A stretch of DNA of 64,000 nt, taken from assembly GCA_964587155.1 (NCBI GenBank), contig CAZPKF010000015.1, forward strand, positions 8,768 to 72,767, in the 5' to 3' direction. The stretch comes from Hallerella sp964587155. GTDB taxonomy: Bacteria; Fibrobacterota; Fibrobacteria; Fibrobacterales; Fibrobacteraceae. How positions within the stretch are numbered: the first letter of the stretch is position 1; each line of letters starts with the position of its first letter. This document shows positions 42,402-50,913 of this stretch, piece by piece. The translations under genes and the position numbers were made by a program. Under the pieces are notes generated by a model that saw nothing but the letters and a program-made list of their open reading frames with translations, was not told where the DNA came from and searched no databases.

Positions 42402-42851
42402 ATGCGTTTTCGCATTAAAAAGCAACATACTGCCGGATTTTTGCTTGTGGCGATTTTATTGGGGGGCTGTGCCAAAGGCGTGCCAGAATTTGTACCCATT
42501 TCTTTGAACTGGTATGAATTTGAAGGGAACGTCCAACTTGTCGACAGTGTTTACCGCTCCGCGGCGCTGGATTCTCTCCAAGAAGAGCGTTGCCAGATAT
42601 CTTTGACGCGCTCTCTGATGGAAAATAAATCGGTACAGAGTCTTCCTGATGATCGCCGGGAGTTCGACGTCCAGTTTTTTGGCCGCGAATCTTCGGAACA
42701 CGTCCTTGTTGAATTTCGGGGAAAATGCCGGGATGATTTGGATTCTACGGATTTTGAGCAGATCCCACTGCCTTTTTCGACTGTATCCAAATGCAATTTC
42801 ACCGCTCAATGCGATGAAAAAGGAACGCTTAAAAAGCTCCGGATATTTTGA
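42402..42851 (+). CDS. Small lipoprotein, unknown function
   Basis: A 149-residue lipoprotein with lipobox LLGGC (Cys near 23). The mature part (about 125 residues) is beta-rich with four Cys (in EERCQIS, GKCRDDLD, SKCNFTAQC), so disulfides are likely. No family recognised. It follows the diguanylate cyclase gene by 3 bp and so is probably in the same transcript, possibly as a periplasmic partner of its sensor domain. The TIGR02147 gene follows 89 bp later. Confidence 0.6.
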   Translation: MRFRIKKQHTAGFLLVAILLGGCAKGVPEFVPISLNWYEFEGNVQLVDSVYRSAALDSLQEERCQISLTRSLMENKSVQSLPDDRREFDVQFFGRESSEHVLVEFRGKCRDDLDSTDFEQIPLPFSTVSKCNFTAQCDEKGTLKKLRIF

Positions 42852-42940
42852 CGGGATTTGTTGAAGTCGTTGTAAACGTTTACAACAGAACTTCGTTTTT
42901 AGTTTGGGATTTGGACCGGGATTTCTTTTATTTTATCGAT

Positions 42941-43783
42941 ATGAACGCCATTTTTGATTATTCGGATTACAGAGCCTGGTTGCGGGATGCTTTTGACCAC
43001 TATAAGAAAGAACGTTGCGCCGTTTCGTGGCGTTTTATGGCTTCCCGGATAGGTTGTGATCCCGGAAATTTGCTGCGGGTCGCTCAGGGGAAAATCCATT
43101 TGTCTGTCAAGTATATTTCTTCGACAGCCAAATTTTTTGGATTAGACGAAAAAGAATCGGCTTATTGGACTGAACTAGTCTTGTTTGGAAGGGCCAAAAG
43201 CGATAAAGAAGCGCTAGACCATTACGAAAAGATGCTTTCAATCAAAGGCGTTTCCATCAAACGGCTCGATTCAAAGGAACTGGAATTTTACCGGCACTGG
43301 TATTCAAATGCAATCCGTTCGCTGCTTGGCATTGGCGAGTTCCGTGATGATGAAGAAAGTTACGCGCGCCTGGCGGATTCCTGTACACCGGCAATTTCTG
43401 TCAAAGAGGCGAAGGAATCGGTGAAGTTGCTGTCGGATTTGGGGATGATCCGCATGAACGCAGAAGGGGTTTGGGCTGTTACGGAAACATTTGTCAGTAC
43501 GGGTGGAAATTGGCGTTCCGAAGCGGTCCGCCGTTTTCAAGAAGATACGATAACCCTTGCCGGGCAATCTCTTTCGCGGCACAAGCCTCCTTTGCGGGAT
43601 ATCAGTACGGTGACAATGACTTTTGATAAGGAGAACATCGGTCTTGTTCGGGAAAAAATCCGGGAATTCCGTCGGGAAATTTTGCGCCTTTCCGATGAAG
43701 GAACCGGAGACAATGCCGTATACCAATTGAATGTTCAACTGTTCCCGATTGCGTTGTTAGAATCAAAAAAGGGGAAACGATGA
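42941..43783 (+). CDS. TIGR02147/DUF4423 family HTH-type protein (copy 2)
   Basis: Second member of the family in the window, 280 residues from ATG 42941 (the frame is open to 42848, but the conserved start is NAIFDYSDYRAWLRDAFDHYKK). The helix-turn-helix-like region has RIGCDPGNLLRVAQGKIHLS (about 33-52). Downstream blocks match copy 1: FYRHWYSNAIRSLL, KESVKLLSDLGMI, RDISTVTMTFDKENI and EGTGDNAVYQLNVQLFPI. It is expected to be cytoplasmic. Its stop overlaps the start of a lipoprotein gene by 4 bp, as for copy 1. Role as a transcription regulator is inference from the HTH-like segment; no ligand domain is recognised. Confidence 0.85.
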   Translation: MNAIFDYSDYRAWLRDAFDHYKKERCAVSWRFMASRIGCDPGNLLRVAQGKIHLSVKYISSTAKFFGLDEKESAYWTELVLFGRAKSDKEALDHYEKMLSIKGVSIKRLDSKELEFYRHWYSNAIRSLLGIGEFRDDEESYARLADSCTPAISVKEAKESVKLLSDLGMIRMNAEGVWAVTETFVSTGGNWRSEAVRRFQEDTITLAGQSLSRHKPPLRDISTVTMTFDKENIGLVREKIREFRREILRLSDEGTGDNAVYQLNVQLFPIALLESKKGKR

Positions 43784-45021
43784 AACGGATCTTTTATGCT
43801 GCCGCACTTGTCTTGTCGGCGCTCGTTTTGCCGGGCTGTGATGATGGACACGCGAGCGGTCCCGGCAGTGAAACGACAAACGGAATCATGGCGACAGTCC
43901 TTTTTGAAAATGGCACACCGGCTGTGGATGCGGCTGTGGCTTTGCGCAAGGTGGATTTTATTTCCGGCGATACATCGGGCGTGATGCTCGTTCCCGATAC
44001 GTATGTGGACAGCCTGGGAATTTTGGAATTGAACTCTTTGGAAAAAGGCGATTACCGGCTTACGGTCAGCCGAGGGGAAATCTATTCTGCGGAGTTGACT
44101 ATTTCGGATTCGGTTCTGAATTTGGAAACCATCCGCTTGTCAAAGGCGGGATCTGTTTCTGGAGTCATCACTGATTTCGGAAATTTGCCGAAAGCGGCTT
44201 GGGTCGGCGTATATGGCTTGGATGTCTTGGTGCGGGTTGATTCTATCGGGAGGTTCTCTTTGGAGGGCTTGCCGCCGGGAGAACTCCGCTTATTCGCCCT
44301 TTCGGAATCAAGAACTTCTATCGTTGCGGACACGGGGCTTTTTGTCTTTGCCGATCAGGTTTCTTCGTGGGATCGTGTGCCTGAAATTCTTCCGGATTCC
44401 TTGGATAACGACACGCTTGTCAAAGATACCGCTTTGGTGGATACAACCGTATTGGATACTTCGATTGTCGATACGGTTTTTGCGGATACGCTTGTTTGGA
44501 GTTTATACGAAACGTTTGAAGATTCCGCTTCTTTCGCTGCCAAAGCGTGGTATTTTTCGGCGGACACTTTGGCTAGCATCTCGCATCCGGTTGATTACGC
44601 TTGGAATGGTGTCGTGAAAAATTCAGACCGGGATGGAAACGTGTTCGAAGGGCATTACACGGCACCGGAAGGCAGTTATGTCATTTTCGGCACCCGACTT
44701 TCGGATTCATCGGAAATCGATTTGTCCGCATTGGATTCTATCGTGTTTTACGCCAAAGGTTCTGGATTTTTGCGTTTGTCTTTAGAGCGCTGGGAAGTTT
44801 CGGCGGAAGACAATGTGAAAGCCTGGACTCCGGAAATAGCTCTTTCTGATGCATGGACGCGTTACAGTGTCTCTCCGCAGGACTTTTTGGATGCGGCAGA
44901 AGATTCCCTTTCGACGGGTTGGGAAAGTGTCAAGTCGCATGTGAACCGCTTCCATTTTTTCGGAGTCGGTGGGACAGAACTCGGATTAGACGACATAACG
45001 GTTTATGGGGTTAAATTTTGA
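43780..45021 (+). CDS. Lipoprotein with CarboxypepD_reg-like and CBM-like domains
   Basis: A 413-residue lipoprotein (VLPGC, Cys near 20). After GPGSETTNGIMA come two beta-sandwich modules of the carboxypeptidase-regulatory type (about 30-115 and 125-190, the second with SVSGVITDFGNLPKAAWVGV). A linker of D-T-x-x-V repeats follows (about 215-240, KDTALVDTTVLDTSIVDT). The C-terminal jelly-roll-like domain (about 245-413) has LDSIVFYAKGSGFLRLSLER and ends LDDITVYGVKF. That last domain resembles the sensor of the diguanylate cyclase two genes upstream. ATGA overlap with the TIGR02147 gene indicates co-translation. A glycan-binding surface protein is the best inference. Confidence 0.72.
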   Translation: MKRIFYAAALVLSALVLPGCDDGHASGPGSETTNGIMATVLFENGTPAVDAAVALRKVDFISGDTSGVMLVPDTYVDSLGILELNSLEKGDYRLTVSRGEIYSAELTISDSVLNLETIRLSKAGSVSGVITDFGNLPKAAWVGVYGLDVLVRVDSIGRFSLEGLPPGELRLFALSESRTSIVADTGLFVFADQVSSWDRVPEILPDSLDNDTLVKDTALVDTTVLDTSIVDTVFADTLVWSLYETFEDSASFAAKAWYFSADTLASISHPVDYAWNGVVKNSDRDGNVFEGHYTAPEGSYVIFGTRLSDSSEIDLSALDSIVFYAKGSGFLRLSLERWEVSAEDNVKAWTPEIALSDAWTRYSVSPQDFLDAAEDSLSTGWESVKSHVNRFHFFGVGGTELGLDDITVYGVKF

Positions 45022-45066
45022 AGGATTCCCTTTCCCAGTGCTTGAGAATTAAATATCTTTGAAGAT

Positions 45067-45954
45067 ATGCAAAATCTTCAAAAAGAAGCCGCGATGGCTT
45101 GCGGCTACATGGATAAAATTGCGAAGCTCGTCGAAGCCAAATTCGATGAACATTTGCCTCCGGAATCGGACATTCCTTGCAATTTGCACAAAGCAATGCG
45201 CTATTCGGTTTTTGCCGGAGGAAAACGCTTGCGCCCGGCGTTAGCTTGCGCTGCGTTTGAACTTTTTGGCGGCCAGGGTGATAAAATCTGGTATGCGACC
45301 AGCGCCCTTGAATTTTTGCATACATTCTCCTTGATTCATGACGACTTGCCCTGTATCGACAACGACGATTACCGCCGCGGCAAGTTGACCGCCCACAAGC
45401 AGTTCGGTGAAGCGACCGCAGTCATGAGTGGGGACGCTCTTTGTGTGCTGGCGTTTGAATTGATTGCAAAAACGGAAAACTCTGCAGCGATGGAAGTCCT
45501 CGCCCGCAAGCTCGGAACTTATGGGATGATTGGCGGAGAAATGACGGACATCGAAAGTGAAGGGAAAAACGTTTCGCTGGAGACCGTTGATTACATCCAC
45601 TACCACAAGACGGCTGCGCTAATCGAAGCTTCTTTGGTTATCGGAGCTCAATTGGCGGGAGCTTCTCCGGAAGAAATTGAAAAAATTGAAGCTTATGGTA
45701 AATCCGTTGGATTGGCGTTCCAAATTGTCGATGATATTTTGGACATTGTTTCGACAACGGAAGAACTGGGAAAAGATGCCGGTTCCGATGTGGCTAGCGG
45801 CAAGGCAACGTATCCGGCTTTGATCGGGCTGGACAAGTCCCGGGCGAAAGCGCAGGAACTTTACGAAGAAGCTCTGAACCATTTGGATGGACTGCCCGGC
45901 GATTTGAGCGTCTTGAAGGCGATTGCCGCATTCATCATCACCCGAGTTAAGTAA
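45067..45954 (+). CDS. Polyprenyl diphosphate synthase, IspA-like
   Basis: Trans-prenyltransferase making farnesyl (or geranylgeranyl) diphosphate from IPP and DMAPP. Lys/Arg motif GGKRLRPAL near 58-66, first Asp-rich motif HDDLPCIDNDDYRRG near 97-111, and second motif QIVDDILDIV near 222-231. Length 295 is normal. The two aromatic residues before the first Asp motif (FLHTFSLIHDD) favour a C15 product, but this is weak. A TATCTTTG box ends only 5 bases before ATG 45067, so the mRNA may be nearly leaderless. The stop overlaps the dxs start (TAATG), linking chain assembly to precursor supply. Confidence 0.9.
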   Translation: MQNLQKEAAMACGYMDKIAKLVEAKFDEHLPPESDIPCNLHKAMRYSVFAGGKRLRPALACAAFELFGGQGDKIWYATSALEFLHTFSLIHDDLPCIDNDDYRRGKLTAHKQFGEATAVMSGDALCVLAFELIAKTENSAAMEVLARKLGTYGMIGGEMTDIESEGKNVSLETVDYIHYHKTAALIEASLVIGAQLAGASPEEIEKIEAYGKSVGLAFQIVDDILDIVSTTEELGKDAGSDVASGKATYPALIGLDKSRAKAQELYEEALNHLDGLPGDLSVLKAIAAFIITRVK

Positions 45955-47834
45955 TGCAGCTGCAAAATGTAAAATCGCCCAAGGATATCAAGGGCTGTTC
46001 CATTTCCGAATTGAATGATCTCGCGTCACAAATTCGGGAAAAAATCATTCAGCAAGTGGCGACTCATGGTGGGCATTTGGCCTCTAGTTTGGGTGTTGTC
46101 GAATTGACGCTCGCTTTGCATTATGTGTTTAACGCACCGGACGATGTTCTGGTTTGGGATGTTGGGCACCAGGCTTATGTGCACAAACTTTTGACGGGAA
46201 GGTTCGACCGCTTTGACACGCTTCGTCAACAAGGCGGCCTTTCTGGATTTCCCAAGCGTTCGGAAAGTCCTTATGATGCGTTTGGCGTCGGCCATGCTTC
46301 AACTTCGATTTCTGCTGCATTGGGATTTGCCGTTGCGCGGGACAAATTGCACAAGCACAACAGCGTAGTCGCTGTTATCGGCGATGGTTCCATGACCGGC
46401 GGTTTGGCGTATGAAGCACTGAATAACGCGGGGCTTTCCCAACAGAACATGACCATCATCTTGAACGACAACAAGATGAGCATTGCCCCCAACGTCGGCG
46501 GTTTCCCCAAGTATCTGAACCGGATGATTTCTGATCCGATGTACAACAAGTTGCGGACGGACATCGACCGGGTGATGGAAAAAGTGCCTGGAATCATTGG
46601 ACGGCATTTCCGCTCCCTGTTGCAAAGTGCGGAAAAGGCGGTAAAGGGGGCGATTCGCCCCGGACAATTTTTCGAAGAATTGGGAATCCGCTATTTCGGG
46701 CCTATCGACGGGCATGATATTGGCGAATTGATTACGATTCTTGAACGGGTAAAATCCATTCCCGGACCTTGCTTGATTCAAGTGTTGACGGAAAAGGGAC
46801 GCGGAATGAAACTTGCTGAGACGAACCCCAGCAAGTGGCATGCCTCGGTTCCGTTTGATCCCAAGAGCGGAGAACCGTTGTCTCCGAAGAACCGCAAGCA
46901 ATCTCTGACAAGTGTCTTTGGAAATACATTGTTAGAGCTGGCTAAGAAAAATGAAAAAATCGTGGGCATTACCGGAGCGATGCCTTCGGGGTGCGGATTG
47001 GATATCGTGCAAAAGGAAATTCCCGACCGCGTTATCGATGTGGGAATTGCCGAAGAGCATGCGGTGACATTTGCAGCGGGACTTGCCTGTGGCGGATTAG
47101 TCCCCGTTGTCGCCATTTATTCGTCTTTCCTTCAAAGGGCGTACGATCAAATTGTCCACGATGTCGCTTTGCAAAATTTGCACGTCGTTTTTGCTTTGGA
47201 CCGAGCGGGACTTGTCGGGGCGGACGGCCCAACACACCATGGTTCGTTGGACCTGACTTATTTGCGTTCGATTCCCGGAATGACCATCATGGCGCCGTCG
47301 AGTGAAACGGAACTCCGCGACATGGTTTCGGCGGCGATAGGAATGGAAGGTCCTGTCGCTATCCGTTTTCCGCGGGGAAACGCCCTGTCGGAAGAAAAAA
47401 CGGATCCGGCATCGGCTTCGCCCGTCGCTTACGGAAAATTTGAAGTGAAGCGGCAGGGAAAAGATGTGCTTCTTTTGGGCGTTGGATTCATGTTGCACGA
47501 ATTGGAAAAAACGGCGGAGATTCTTTCCGGATACGGAATTTCTCCGACTGTTGTGGATGTCAAATTCGTGAAACCTCTGGACAAGGAGGGCTACCGTGCC
47601 CTGTTGCGGTCTCATCGCACAATTGTCACCCTCGAAGACAATACGGTTGTCGGCGGATTCGGTTCCGAAATAGCGGAATTTCTAGCCGATATGGATATCG
47701 AGGAGCGTCGGCTTTTCCGTTTTGGATTGCCGGATGCCTTTGTTGAACACGGAAATATTCCGGACCTGTATCGGATGCTAGGCATTGACGGCACGTCCAT
47801 TGCAAACAAACTGGTGAAAGAACTATCATTATGA
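45954..47834 (+). CDS. dxs: 1-deoxy-D-xylulose-5-phosphate synthase
   Basis: Thiamine-diphosphate enzyme condensing pyruvate and glyceraldehyde 3-phosphate, first step of the MEP isoprenoid pathway. Motifs: VWDVGHQAYVHKLLTGR near 63-79; the TPP motif GDGSMTGGLAYEALNNAG (about 143-160) with NDNKMSIAPNVGG; DVGIAEEHAVTFAAGLA near 362-378 with the conserved Glu; and DRAGLVGADGPTHHG near 418-432. Length 626 is standard. It sits between ispA-like and trmH-like genes with 1- and 4-bp overlaps. Together with 45067 and 4747 it supports a MEP-based route to C30 or C40 isoprenoids. Confidence 0.95.
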   Translation: MQLQNVKSPKDIKGCSISELNDLASQIREKIIQQVATHGGHLASSLGVVELTLALHYVFNAPDDVLVWDVGHQAYVHKLLTGRFDRFDTLRQQGGLSGFPKRSESPYDAFGVGHASTSISAALGFAVARDKLHKHNSVVAVIGDGSMTGGLAYEALNNAGLSQQNMTIILNDNKMSIAPNVGGFPKYLNRMISDPMYNKLRTDIDRVMEKVPGIIGRHFRSLLQSAEKAVKGAIRPGQFFEELGIRYFGPIDGHDIGELITILERVKSIPGPCLIQVLTEKGRGMKLAETNPSKWHASVPFDPKSGEPLSPKNRKQSLTSVFGNTLLELAKKNEKIVGITGAMPSGCGLDIVQKEIPDRVIDVGIAEEHAVTFAAGLACGGLVPVVAIYSSFLQRAYDQIVHDVALQNLHVVFALDRAGLVGADGPTHHGSLDLTYLRSIPGMTIMAPSSETELRDMVSAAIGMEGPVAIRFPRGNALSEEKTDPASASPVAYGKFEVKRQGKDVLLLGVGFMLHELEKTAEILSGYGISPTVVDVKFVKPLDKEGYRALLRSHRTIVTLEDNTVVGGFGSEIAEFLADMDIEERRLFRFGLPDAFVEHGNIPDLYRMLGIDGTSIANKLVKELSL

Positions 47835-49273
47835 CAGACGAAAACAATTCTCCTAAACGCGTATTCAAACAGACTTTTAGCGGTAAATTCGGAGTGAGCG
47901 ACAACCCTGCCGATCACGGCTTTGGACGTCGCCCTGAAGTTCCCGATCCCGATGCCAAGGAAACTCGCCGGGAACGCCGCGAATATGAACGTTCTCAGCA
48001 AGAACGGGAACGGAAATCGTTTGGCAGGTCGGATGACAGGCCTTTTAAAAACAGAGAACGGAAACCGTTTTCCGATTTTCGCGAACGCCGCCGTTTTGAT
48101 GACGGAGACCGTAAACCGTTTGGCCGTGGCGATGGCGAACGTCGACGCTTTGAAGATGGAGACCGCAAGCCATTTGATCGGGGCGACAGGGAACGGCGCG
48201 GAGACAGACCATTTGGAAATCGGGACGGAAAACGTCCGTTCAATCGCGGAGACCGCCGGGGGCGCAGCTTTGGTGAACGCCGTCCATTTGAAAACGATGT
48301 AGACAGAACGCTCTTGTTTAGGCAAAAACCGGAACAGAAACGCATTGAAGATGAAGAAGTCGTCCGTGATGAAGATGCCGTTTTGAATTATGCGGATTCT
48401 GCGGATATTCTTCCGGAAACGGGAGCCTCCAATCCGCCCTGGTTCCGCAGATTGCTTGCGTTGACGACAGAAAAGGGCCGTGAACGGGAAGGGCGCTTTT
48501 TGGCCGAAGGGCATCGAGTCGTCAATGAAATCCTTTCCAATCATTTGGATATCGTCATTGGAATTTATTGCTCCGGCAAAAAGAAGCTTGACGAAAATGG
48601 GGAAGCTGTTTTGAATCTTATGGACGAAGAAATTTTTGAACCGAACGAAAATTTCCAGTCGACGATTGATAAGGCCCGGGCGGCAAATGTCGATGTCCAC
48701 ATCATCAGCGAAGACCAGATTCGGCGATTGTCTTCAACGGTGACGCCTCAGGGCATCATTGCTGTGTGCCGTGCGGCAAGCACCAAGCCTAATTATGAAA
48801 AGAGCCGCAGCATTTTGACTCTTGTCGATTCCATTCAGGATCCGGGAAATCTAGGTGCCATATTCCGCACAAGTCTCGGATTCAATTCTTCGGGAATCGT
48901 TTTGGGAAAAGGTTCCGTCAATCCGTTCAATCCGAAAGTTGTCCGCGGCTCTTCGGGAACTTTCCTCCGCGTACCATTCGAAAAGGACAGGGATTTGATT
49001 GAAGTGGTCAATGAACTGCACAAATATGGCTATACGGTGATAGCGACGGATTTGCATGGTAAACAAAGCCTTGCAGAAATCGAACCGCGGAAATTGCGCA
49101 AAGTTGCGTTCTTGGTTGGCAATGAAGGCGCGGGAACGGATCAGCATTTGATTGAAATTTCCGATGAAACGGTCAAAATTCCCATGTCCAGTGATTTGGA
49201 ATCGCTGAATGTCGCTGTCGCTCATGGCATTCTTTCTTATGAAATGGCCAAAATTCAAAAGGACATCCAATGA
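47831..49273 (+). CDS. SpoU/TrmH-family RNA methyltransferase, Arg-rich N-terminus
   Basis: 2'-O-ribose methyltransferase acting on rRNA or tRNA. The C-terminal part (about 325-480) is a SPOUT domain with LVDSIQDPGNLGAIFRTS, GSVNPFNPKVVRGSSG, VGNEGAGTDQHLI and IPMSSDLESLNVAVAHGI, all family marks. An RNA-binding L30e-like substrate domain (about 200-320) precedes it. The first 155 residues are low complexity: Arg/Asp/Gly/Phe-rich with repeated units such as DGDRKPFGRGD and DGDRKPFDRGD, like RGG-type RNA-binding tails. Total length 480 is nearly twice that of RlmB. The N-terminal tail must be disordered; it may help bind ribosomal RNA. Confidence 0.88.
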   Translation: MTDENNSPKRVFKQTFSGKFGVSDNPADHGFGRRPEVPDPDAKETRRERREYERSQQERERKSFGRSDDRPFKNRERKPFSDFRERRRFDDGDRKPFGRGDGERRRFEDGDRKPFDRGDRERRGDRPFGNRDGKRPFNRGDRRGRSFGERRPFENDVDRTLLFRQKPEQKRIEDEEVVRDEDAVLNYADSADILPETGASNPPWFRRLLALTTEKGREREGRFLAEGHRVVNEILSNHLDIVIGIYCSGKKKLDENGEAVLNLMDEEIFEPNENFQSTIDKARAANVDVHIISEDQIRRLSSTVTPQGIIAVCRAASTKPNYEKSRSILTLVDSIQDPGNLGAIFRTSLGFNSSGIVLGKGSVNPFNPKVVRGSSGTFLRVPFEKDRDLIEVVNELHKYGYTVIATDLHGKQSLAEIEPRKLRKVAFLVGNEGAGTDQHLIEISDETVKIPMSSDLESLNVAVAHGILSYEMAKIQKDIQ

Positions 49274-50145
49274 GTTTTTCAAATAGCCTGGAAGCCCGTA
49301 TTCAAGCGGCCGGTAATCCGGTATGCTTGGGCATGGATCCGAAAATTTCCCTGATGCCTGTCGAACGGCGCCATGGAGAAGTCAAATCCACAGAAGAAAA
49401 AATTCGCATTTTTTACATGGATATTTTGGAAGAATGTGAAAAGCGGAATGTAAAACCGGCGGTGGTGAAACCGAACAGCGCATTTTACGAATGCGTGAGC
49501 ATTGAATGCATGGCCGTTCTTCGGGATTTAATCAGTGCCTATTCCGGAGCTGGAATTCCCGTTGTTTTGGATGCAAAGCGCGGAGATATCGGAAAAACCA
49601 GTTCCGCTTATGCGGATGCAGCTTTTCGCATTTATGGCGCAGATGCGGTCACGGTGAACCCTTGGATGGGCCGTGATTCGGTGATGCCGTTTTTGGAGCA
49701 TCCTGCCGGTAAAGGCGTTTATGCGCTTCTCCGTACAAGCAATAAGGGTGCTGCCGATTTCCAGGATTTGCCCGTAGAAAACAGTTCTGCATTTTTTGCC
49801 GTGGCTCAAAAACTGGTGGAATGGGACAACGGAAATCTCGGCGCAGTTGTCGGAGCGACTCATCCCGAAGAATTAGAACGCATTGTGGCGTTCTTTGTCG
49901 AAAAAAATCACGAAATTCCGTTTTTGATTCCCGGCATTTCTATTCCGGGTGTGCCCGGAGGTCAGGGCGGCGATGCGAAAACGGTGGTGAACGCCATTGC
50001 AAATGGCGGTGGAAAACGGCGTTTCCATGTGTTCAACAGTTCTAGCGGGCTCAATTTTGCATGGCAGCGAACGGGAAAGGAAGCAGAATACGCTTCTGCT
50101 TGTGTCGATGCGCTTGAATCCTTGGCGGAAGCTCTTCAGGGGTAA
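49270..50145 (+). CDS. pyrF: Orotidine-5'-phosphate decarboxylase (type 2)
   Basis: Last step of UMP synthesis. Type 2 (PyrF subfamily 2) features: CLGMDPKISLMP near 20-31, VKPNSAFYE near 65-73, and the active-site motif VLDAKRGDIGKTSSAYADA near 99-117 with the catalytic Lys/Asp set. VNPWMGRDSVMPF, LLRTSNKGAADFQ and PGISIPGVPGGQGGDAK follow. Length 291 fits type 2 (type 1 is about 230). ATGA overlap with the trmH-like gene; a hypothetical gene follows after 6 bp. No other pyrimidine gene is in the window. Confidence 0.95.
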   Translation: MSFSNSLEARIQAAGNPVCLGMDPKISLMPVERRHGEVKSTEEKIRIFYMDILEECEKRNVKPAVVKPNSAFYECVSIECMAVLRDLISAYSGAGIPVVLDAKRGDIGKTSSAYADAAFRIYGADAVTVNPWMGRDSVMPFLEHPAGKGVYALLRTSNKGAADFQDLPVENSSAFFAVAQKLVEWDNGNLGAVVGATHPEELERIVAFFVEKNHEIPFLIPGISIPGVPGGQGGDAKTVVNAIANGGGKRRFHVFNSSSGLNFAWQRTGKEAEYASACVDALESLAEALQG

Positions 50146-50151
50146 ACCTGA

Positions 50152-50907
50152 ATGCGTCATCTCGTTTGCATCGTTCTGTCTTGCGCGTTAATCGCTTTTG
50201 CGTTTCACTTTGCCAAACCTTTGCCGCAATTGCCTCAAAGGGAAGAATTCTTGCCGAAAGCGAATTACGTCAAAGCGATTGCCGCCGGACACGATTTGTC
50301 TGTAGCCGGACTTTTTTGGGTCCGCGGACTCATTGATTTGGGCGACAGTTATCTCACGGGAAAATCCTACGCGTGGCTTTCTCACGTGGGAAATTTGGCA
50401 ACGGAACTGGATTCTTTGTTCTACACCCCGTATCAAGTTGTCGGCTGTATCACAAATACAGATGAAACGGATACGACGGATTTTATGGTGATGCGGCGGG
50501 CTATTCGGGTGTATCCCGAAGATTGGCGTTTGGCGATATATTTTGCCCTGCGGCTTTCTAATGGCCCAACGCACAATGATGTGGAAGCGGCGGATATTAT
50601 GCGGCGATTTGCAGATAGTCCCGATACGACTATTCCACCCCATATCAAAACCATTTACCGCAATTTTGAACTTCGCTCCATGCAAACGGAAATGGCGATA
50701 GAAATTCTGGTGAATGATGCTTTGAATCCGCAAAACAAAGGACTTTTGGGAAGCCTTTACCCCAAGGCGATGCGGGTGTTGCACCGGAATGCGGTGAACG
50801 ATTCGGCTGAAGTGGTGGAAATCAAATCCATTATGGAGCGTTTAACGGAACGGCAAATTTCTCCGGGAGATGCGTACCGCCGCCTGCTCGCGCTGAAAAA
50901 AGAATGA
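50152..50907 (+). CDS. Exported helical-repeat protein, unknown function
   Basis: A 251-residue protein with an N-terminal signal or anchor (about 3-20). It carries the pattern LPKANYVKAIAAGHDLSVAGLFWVRGLIDLGDSYL (in two parts, about 38-72), which recalls a group of TPR-like proteins of deltaproteobacteria and spirochaetes with an 'ADLLWLRAIQYFG' motif. The rest is helical with repeated RVYPEDWRLAIYFALRL-like units. No enzymatic residue stands out. It is last in the ispA-dxs-trmH-pyrF row and converges with the TPR gene downstream. Confidence 0.55.
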   Translation: MRHLVCIVLSCALIAFAFHFAKPLPQLPQREEFLPKANYVKAIAAGHDLSVAGLFWVRGLIDLGDSYLTGKSYAWLSHVGNLATELDSLFYTPYQVVGCITNTDETDTTDFMVMRRAIRVYPEDWRLAIYFALRLSNGPTHNDVEAADIMRRFADSPDTTIPPHIKTIYRNFELRSMQTEMAIEILVNDALNPQNKGLLGSLYPKAMRVLHRNAVNDSAEVVEIKSIMERLTERQISPGDAYRRLLALKKE

Positions 50908-50913
50908 CGGCAG

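Noticed and set aside
42848..42940. N-terminal extension of the second TIGR02147 protein
   Set aside because: The extra 31 residues are hydrophobic and unlike copy 1; the family start NAIFDYSDYRAWL begins at 42941.
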